Source: Candidatus Thioglobus vulcanius (GTDB lineage: Bacteria; Pseudomonadota; Gammaproteobacteria; PS1; Pseudothioglobaceae). Taken from it: a stretch of 20,336 bases of DNA. Positions 16,788 through 20,336 of the stretch are shown here, piece after piece; position 1 is the first letter of the stretch, and every line of letters starts with the position of its first letter. Position numbers and translations under genes: made by a program. Below the pieces are notes generated by a model. It was not told the DNA's origin. It saw only the letters and a list, made by a program, of their open reading frames with translations, and searched no databases. Location: contig CAJVCJ010000055.1 in assembly GCA_910595855.1 (NCBI GenBank), forward strand, positions 1-20,336. The letters run 5' to 3'.

Positions 16788-17162
16788 TTATTTAAGTTCT
16801 ACGCTTGCACCAGCTTCTTCAAGCTGCTTTTGAACTTCTTCAGCTTCAGCTTTAGATGCACCTTCTTTAATAGCTACAGGCACAGATTCAACCATATCTT
16901 TTGCTTCTTTAAGACCTAAGCCAGTGATAGCACGTACTGCTTTAATAGCTGCTACTTTCTTCTCACCGAAAGATGTCATTACAACATCAAACTCGTCTTT
17001 CTCAGCTGCTGCTTCACCAGCTTCAGCTGCTGCTGCAGGTGCTGCTGCTACTGCTGCTGCACTTACACCGAACTTCTCTTCCATTGCTGATACTAATTCA
17101 ACAACATCCATTACAGACATATCTGCAATTGCATTTAAAATATCTTCATTTGATAATGCCAT
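16788..17162 (-). CDS. rplL: Ribosomal protein bL12 (L7/L12)
   Basis: bL12 forms dimers on the ribosomal stalk and recruits translation GTPases. It has 124 residues: an N-terminal dimerisation and L10-binding domain (1-32), an Ala-rich hinge (about 35-54) and the C-terminal factor-binding domain (56-124) with KKVAAIKAVRAITGLGLKEAK. The start has a good AAGGAG site eight bases upstream. In the 34-base gap after rplJ an eight-base AT unit is repeated in tandem, but no terminator is seen. A strong hairpin follows the gene. Confidence 0.98.
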   Translation of the reverse strand: MALSNEDILNAIADMSVMDVVELVSAMEEKFGVSAAAVAAAPAAAAEAGEAAAEKDEFDVVMTSFGEKKVAAIKAVRAITGLGLKEAKDMVESVPVAIKEGASKAEAEEVQKQLEEAGASVELK

Positions 17163-17196
17163 GATATTTACTCCTTTTATTTGATTATTTGATTAT

Positions 17197-17715
17197 TTAT
17201 TTTTGTTGGGCTACTGCTGACACCACGCGAGTTACTTTAGTTGGAACTTCGTTTAAAGTTCTAGCTAGTTTCTCAACTGGTGCTAACATTAATGCCATAA
17301 CTGTACTAATTGCTTGATCTTTAGTTGGAAGGTCTGCAATACGTTTAAGTTGATCTGCTTCTACAAATTCACCTGAAACGCCCAAACCTTTAACGACTAA
17401 GTCTTCATTATCTTTTACAAAATTACTGAAGACACGTGCAACCGCGCCTGGATCTTCTTGCGAAAATCCAAGAATTACCGGGCCGCTAAGCACTGGTAAA
17501 ACACACTCACATGTAGTTTCGTTAAATGCAATTTTAGCTAATGAATTCTTTACAACACGTAAAGTTACATCAGCATCCAAAGCACTTGAACGAAGCATAG
17601 TCATTTGTCCAACTGTCAATCCACGATACTCAGCTACGCCAACAGAAATTGCACTATTAGCTAGTGAATTTACTTGTTCGACAACAACTTTTTTTGCTTC
17701 AAGATTTAGAGCCAT
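17197..17715 (-). CDS. rplJ: Ribosomal protein uL10
   Basis: uL10 anchors the L12 dimers to the 50S subunit and represses its own translation by binding the leader RNA. It has 172 residues, starting MALNLEAKKVVVEQV, with VAEYRGLTVGQMTMLR and LRVVKNSLAK in the RNA-binding domain and a C-terminal helical tail (about 135-172) that would bind L12. The ATG at 17715 follows AGGAGAGGCAA. The gene lies behind a 197-base leader with an L10-type structure and an additional hairpin before the ribosome site. Confidence 0.98.
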   Translation of the reverse strand: MALNLEAKKVVVEQVNSLANSAISVGVAEYRGLTVGQMTMLRSSALDADVTLRVVKNSLAKIAFNETTCECVLPVLSGPVILGFSQEDPGAVARVFSNFVKDNEDLVVKGLGVSGEFVEADQLKRIADLPTKDQAISTVMALMLAPVEKLARTLNEVPTKVTRVVSAVAQQK

Positions 17716-17735
17716 TTGCCTCTCCTGAACAGTTT

Positions 17736-17765
17736 AAAAAAGAAAGCTATAATATTATAACTTTC
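17736..17765 (-). terminator. AU-rich hairpin with U-tract before rplJ, candidate attenuator
   Basis: On the - strand GAAAGUUAUAAU and AUUAUAGCUUUC form a nearly perfect 12-pair inverted repeat with one G-U pair, followed at once by six U residues. It lies between the L10 leader core and the rplJ ribosome site. The stem is AU-rich and therefore weak, so it may act as a pause or leaky attenuator rather than a full stop. Confidence 0.4.
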
Positions 17766-17781
17766 GCCATAGAGCACTTAC

Positions 17782-17860
17782 GTACCCTCTACATAGGCAG
17801 ACTGTTTTATCAGTCATTTATGTAAAATTTCCAGGAGGAAAAATCACACCTATGGTCTTT
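17782..17860 (-). promoter_or_regulatory. L10 leader (autoregulatory mRNA element of rplJ-rplL)
   Basis: The - strand carries AAAGACCATAGGTG (17847-17860) and GCCTATGTAGAGGGTAC (17782-17798). Their CATAGG and CCTATG segments pair, and a second hairpin, GACTG/CAGTC (17800-17815), lies between them. The AAGACC-x-YAGGTG ... CCTRYGTAGA arrangement resembles the E. coli rplJ leader that binds the L10-L12 complex. The element sits where the leader is expected, just before rplJ. Confidence 0.75.
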
Positions 17861-17900
17861 GAGGAGCGCAAGACTAGCCTACGACCCAAAGAATTTGTTA

Positions 17901-17924
17901 CTTGATATGGTTTTAGATATCAAG
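17901..17924 (-). other. Hairpin spanning the rplA stop codon
   Basis: CTTGATAT (17901-17908) pairs perfectly with ATATCAAG (17917-17924) around an eight-base loop that contains the end of the rplA stop codon. No U-run follows. It may separate or stabilise the rplKA and rplJL mRNAs. Confidence 0.4.
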
Positions 17925-18608
17925 CGTGCTTAAATCAACAGAAACGCCAGCGCCCATTGTTGAAGAAACACTTAATTTTTTAAAATAAATACCTTTAGCA
18001 GAACTTGGCTTGCCTTTTTTAAGCGCTTCCATTAATGCTGTAATGTTTTCAGATAATGCTTTAACATCAAATGAAGCCTTACCAACACCTGCATGAATAA
18101 TTGCAGCTTTATCAGTACGGTAACGTACTTGACCAGCTTTAGCATTTGTAACCGCGGTAGCAACGTCTGGCGTTACTGTACCAACTTTAGGGTTAGGCAT
18201 TAAACCACGTGGACCTAATATTTGTCCTAAACGTCCAACAACACCCATTGCATCTGGAGATGCAATAACTACATCATAGTTAAGGTCGCCGTCTTGCATT
18301 GACTTCATTAAGTCATCCATGCCAACAACGTCAGCACCTGCAGCTTCTGCTTTTGCTACGTTATCGCCTTGTGTAAATACTGCAACACGAACACTCTTAC
18401 CCGTACCGTTAGGTAATACAACTGCACCACGTACATTTTGATCTGATTTTTTAGAATCAACACCTAGATTAACACTAACATCAATTGATTCGTCAAACTT
18501 TGCAGTTGCGCATGCTTTGATTAATGTTAAAGCTTCTTCAATTGAATAACGTTTTCCGATTTCAACTTTAGCTGCGATATCTTTTTGTTTTTTTGTTAAC
18601 TTAGCCAT
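17913..18608 (-). CDS. rplA: Ribosomal protein uL1
   Basis: uL1 forms the mobile L1 stalk of the 50S subunit, helps release deacylated tRNA, and acts as translational repressor of its own operon. It has 231 residues, starting MAKLTKKQKDIAAKV, with the signature LGPRGLMPNPKVGTVT at 131-146. A longer frame upstream to 18656 would add 16 residues (MLVQLVLW...) translated from inside rplK, and is rejected. The chosen ATG has a GGAGG site nine bases upstream that overlaps the end of rplK. rplK stops four bases before this start, suggesting translational coupling. Confidence 0.98.
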   Translation of the reverse strand: MAKLTKKQKDIAAKVEIGKRYSIEEALTLIKACATAKFDESIDVSVNLGVDSKKSDQNVRGAVVLPNGTGKSVRVAVFTQGDNVAKAEAAGADVVGMDDLMKSMQDGDLNYDVVIASPDAMGVVGRLGQILGPRGLMPNPKVGTVTPDVATAVTNAKAGQVRYRTDKAAIIHAGVGKASFDVKALSENITALMEALKKGKPSSAKGIYFKKLSVSSTMGAGVSVDLSTLDI

Positions 18609-18612
18609 CTGA

Positions 18613-19041
18613 TTAACCCTCCACCGTGATACCCATAGAACGAGCTGTACCAGCAATAATAGTTACAGCAGCCTCCATGTCATTTGCATTAAGATCGTTC
18701 ATTTTGATCGCTGCCACTTCTTCAAGTTGAGCGCGCGTAATGTTGCCAACTTTATCAGTATGAGGAACGCTAGAACCTTTTTTAATACCTGTTACTTTTA
18801 AAATAAGTAGTGCTGCTGGTGGTGTTTTAGTAATAAATGTAAAACTACGGTCGTTATAAACTGTAATAATTACAGGCACCTTCATACCTTTATCAATCTC
18901 TTGAGTTTTCGCATTAAATGCTTTACAAAACTCCATGATGTTAACACCGTGCTGACCTAGTGCAGGTCCAACTGGTGGCGAAGGGTTTGCTTCTTGTGCA
19001 GGCACTTGAAGCTTAATATATGATGTAATTTTTTTAGCCAT
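18613..19041 (-). CDS. rplK: Ribosomal protein uL11
   Basis: uL11 lies at the base of the ribosomal stalk and takes part in the GTPase-associated centre. It has 142 residues, the same as E. coli. The N-terminus [16 protein letters not shown] is followed by the proline-rich [16 protein letters not shown] linker (from residue 20) at the thiostrepton-binding region, and the C-terminal RNA-binding domain ends [13 protein letters not shown] longer frame from 19077 would add 12 residues from the leader RNA and is rejected. The ATG at 19041 has AAGGA six bases upstream. It follows nusG across an 84-base gap with a terminator-like hairpin. Confidence 0.98.
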
Positions 19042-19069
19042 TCTTCTTCCTTGAGGGGTTACCTCGTGT

Positions 19070-19095
19070 GGGTACATGCGCCTATTAAGCTCCCC
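19070..19095 (-). promoter_or_regulatory. Candidate L1-binding operator in the rplK leader
   Basis: In the rplK leader, GGGGAGC and GCGCAUGUACCC flank a short internal stem, so that GGG and CCC can pair around an asymmetric internal loop. This resembles the mRNA site by which L1 represses rplKA by mimicking its 23S rRNA site. It lies about 30 bases before the rplK start. The call is by resemblance only. Confidence 0.45.
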
Positions 19096-19098
19096 GTT

Positions 19099-19119
19099 TA
19101 AAAAGCGACTTATGTCGCT
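19099..19119 (-). terminator. Hairpin with U-run immediately after nusG
   Basis: AGCGAC (19104-19109) and GTCGCT (19114-19119) pair around a four-base loop. On the - strand five U residues follow, and the hairpin begins six bases after the nusG stop. On the + strand seven T residues follow as well. It probably partly separates secE-nusG from rplKAJL transcription. No strong promoter is visible behind it. Confidence 0.65.
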
Positions 19120-19125
19120 ATTTTT

Positions 19126-19659
19126 TTATGTTTTTTCTACTTGCGAGAATTCTAGTTCTACTGTCGTCGTACGTCCGAAAATTAATACTTCAACTTTCAG
19201 AATACTCTTATCGTAGTCAACTGCCTCAATGGTGCCATTAAATTCACTAAATGGACCATCATTAATCAAGACTTCTTCACCAGGTTGATAAGCCACTTTA
19301 GGCTTAGGCTTATCAGCACCTTCTTGTACGCGAGCCATAATTTTATCAACTTCACGTTGAGTAATTGGAGAAGGCTTGCCAGAAGATCCACCAATAAAAC
19401 CAATCACGTTATTAGTGTTTTTAACTAATAACCAACTTGGCTCTGTTAGCTCCATATTCACTAGCATATAACCAGGGAAGAACTTGCGTTCAGCTGTCTT
19501 CTTTTGCCCATCTTTAAGCTCTACAACTTGTTCAGTAGGAACCATCACTTCGGCAAATAAATCTTCAAGGCCATCTCTTACAACAGCATCTTCAATTGCA
19601 GTTTTAACTTTTGCTTCATAACCACTTCTAGCATGAAGTACGTACCATCTTTTAGACAT
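19126..19659 (-). CDS. nusG: Transcription elongation/antitermination factor NusG
   Basis: NusG binds RNA polymerase through its N-terminal NGN domain and links it to Rho or the ribosome through its KOW domain. It has 177 residues (E. coli 181). The NGN domain starts KRWYVLHARSGYE and includes ERKFFPGYMLVNM (57-69) and VIGFIGG (85-91). The linker and KOW domain include PGEEVLINDGPFSEFNGTIE (126-145). The ATG lies 11 bases after the secE stop, with a modest AAGAGAG ribosome site, typical of the secE-nusG pair. A terminator-like hairpin follows the stop directly. Confidence 0.98.
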   Translation of the reverse strand: MSKRWYVLHARSGYEAKVKTAIEDAVVRDGLEDLFAEVMVPTEQVVELKDGQKKTAERKFFPGYMLVNMELTEPSWLLVKNTNNVIGFIGGSSGKPSPITQREVDKIMARVQEGADKPKPKVAYQPGEEVLINDGPFSEFNGTIEAVDYDKSILKVEVLIFGRTTTVELEFSQVEKT

Positions 19660-19670
19660 CTATAGCTCTC

Positions 19671-20042
19671 TTAATTTGTTAACAGTTGGACCATCCACGA
19701 AAAGAATGCGTCCACTATCCACAAGAATATCGCAACAATCACAACAGCCACCATAATCATGCCTGTTGTTTTAACAGTTTCATCACGCGTCGGCCATACA
19801 ACCTTGCGTAATTCGATTTTGGTTTCTTTTGTAAATATTGCTAAACGTTTACCTTGAGGTGTTTTGAAAAAAACCAGACCAGCTACAACCAATCCCGTTA
19901 ACAAGAATAACACCTTGTATAACGTTGTGATCAAGCTTAACGGGTCTAAATAAAACGCAACAAAAGAAGCGACCACAATTAGAATTGCAAAGTACATTCC
20001 TAGTGATGATTCTTTAACTTGATTTTCAATTGTTTTACTCAA
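19671..20042 (-). CDS. secE: Preprotein translocase subunit SecE
   Basis: SecE clamps and stabilises the SecY channel in the inner membrane. The 123-residue three-helix type is like E. coli: transmembrane segments at about 16-32, 42-59 and 95-118, and the conserved cytoplasmic RKVVWPTRDET at 79-89. The reading frame extends upstream to 20114, but that part is translated tRNA-Trp sequence and cannot be coding. The only early start is TTG at 20042 (MSKTIENQVKESS), preceded by AAAGGTG four bases upstream. The first in-frame ATG, at residue 16, would remove the N-terminal cytoplasmic part. The TTG call fits family length but is inference. The tRNA 3' end is only 19 bases upstream. Confidence 0.93.
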   Translation of the reverse strand: MSKTIENQVKESSLGMYFAILIVVASFVAFYLDPLSLITTLYKVLFLLTGLVVAGLVFFKTPQGKRLAIFTKETKIELRKVVWPTRDETVKTTGMIMVAVVIVAIFLWIVDAFFSWMVQLLTN

Positions 20043-20061
20043 AATACACCTTTTTTTAGTA

Positions 20062-20137
20062 TGGCAGGCGAGGAGGGACTCGAACCCCCAACCAACGGTT
20101 TTGGAAACCGCCACTCTACCAATTGAGCCACTCGCCT
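20062..20137 (-). tRNA. tRNA-Trp (anticodon CCA)
   Basis: A 76-base cloverleaf. The acceptor stem AGGCGAG pairs with CTCGCCT over seven pairs, followed by discriminator G and an encoded CCA end. The D arm has GCTC/GAGT with AATTGGTA, the anticodon loop is TTCCAAA with anticodon CCA at 20102-20104, and the T arm is GGGGGTTCGAGTCCCTC. Its place between tuf and secE is common in gammaproteobacteria. It is probably cut from the tuf-secE transcript. Confidence 0.97.
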
Positions 20138-20149
20138 ATAAACTTTAAA

Positions 20150-20171
20150 GGCTCGGACAAATGTCCGAGCC
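20150..20171 (-). terminator. Strong GC-rich hairpin between tuf and tRNA-Trp
   Basis: GGCTCGGACA (20150-20159) pairs with TGTCCGAGCC (20162-20171) over ten bases with a two-base centre (practically a four-base loop). It lies 40 bases after the tuf stop. On the - strand it is followed by UUUAAAGUUU, only a short U-run, so it could be a tuf terminator or an RNA-stability and processing hairpin. Confidence 0.65.
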
Positions 20172-20211
20172 AAATTTTCTTAGGTTTTTCTTAAACTTTT
20201 AAGCTTAAGAA

Positions 20212-20336
20212 TTAATCCGTAACTTTAGCAACAACGCCCGCACCTACTGTACGGCCACCTTCTCTAATTGCGAATCTCAAACCATCTTCCATAGCGATCG
20301 GTGAAAGTAGCTCTACTTGCATTTTCACGTTATCGC
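20212..20336 (-). CDS. tuf: Elongation factor Tu, C-terminal end (5' part beyond window)
   Basis: The last 40 codons and stop of EF-Tu, the GTPase that delivers aminoacyl-tRNA to the ribosome. The residues DNVKMQVELLSPIAMEDGLR, then FAIREGGRTVGAGVVAKV, belong to domain 3 and match the family closely, ending in TD. The start and GTPase domain are off the right edge. Position upstream of tRNA-Trp and secE corresponds to the tufB copy of enterobacteria and Pseudomonas. Whether there is a second copy cannot be seen. Confidence 0.97.
   Translation of the reverse strand, partial: DNVKMQVELLSPIAMEDGLRFAIREGGRTVGAGVVAKVTD

Noticed and set aside
18609..18656. Longer rplA start inside rplK
   Set aside because: The added residues do not match L1, and the GGAGG site and MAKLTKKQK start fit 18608.
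20043..20114. N-terminal extension of the secE frame (MAVSKTVGWG...)
   Set aside because: It is translated from the tRNA-Trp gene and is not protein coding.
1..20336. Mobile element, CRISPR array, defence or toxin-antitoxin system
   Set aside because: I looked for tandem spaced repeats, terminal inverted repeats, transposase or integrase motifs and small gene pairs on both strands and found none. All long frames are core genes.

Overview
The window is a stretch of AT-rich core genome from a gammaproteobacterium that carries sulfur-oxidation (Sox) genes. The RNA polymerase and ribosomal protein cluster has the usual gammaproteobacterial order tuf - tRNA-Trp - secE - nusG - rplK - rplA - rplJ - rplL - rpoB - rpoC. 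The protein sequences (RpoB, RpoC, DnaE) are close to the E. coli versions in length and motif spacing. The low GC content together with a soxXYZAK cluster suggests the SUP05/Thioglobus and bathymodiolin or vesicomyid symbiont group of sulfur oxidisers. That placement is inference from gene content, not a database match.

Layout, read along the + coordinates. The 3' part of comEC (DNA uptake channel, metallo-beta-lactamase-like domain) is on the + strand and converges on dnaE (replicative DNA polymerase III alpha). Every other gene is on the - strand. Beyond dnaE and a strong bidirectional terminator lies a compact five-gene sox operon, transcribed soxX-soxY-soxZ-soxA-soxK, with its own candidate promoter and a palindromic operator candidate. 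Next is a solitary trpE. Then, behind a clear terminator, comes the large transcription and translation cluster ending with rpoC. The far right edge holds tRNA-Trp and the C-terminal 40 codons of tuf.

How it works together. SoxXA, assisted by the small SoxK/SAXB-like protein, would oxidatively couple thiosulfate to the cysteine at the C-terminus of SoxY in the SoxYZ carrier, in the periplasm. soxB and soxCD are not in this window, so the rest of the cycle must be encoded elsewhere or replaced. SecE (protein export) and NusG (transcription elongation), ribosomal proteins L11, L1, L10 and L12, and RNA polymerase beta and beta' form the usual growth-rate-controlled cluster. It keeps visible RNA control elements: an L10 leader before rplJ, an L1-site-like element before rplK, and four consecutive inverted repeats between rplL and rpoB.

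Several automatically longest reading frames start too early. Starts were reset using Shine-Dalgarno sites and family N-termini for soxK, soxA, soxY, soxX, rplA, rplK and secE. There is no gene-free stretch longer than 300 bases. I see no CRISPR array, insertion sequence, prophage, toxin-antitoxin pair or defence system. The window is essentially core genome, and the points of interest are regulatory structures and the placement and composition of the sox operon.
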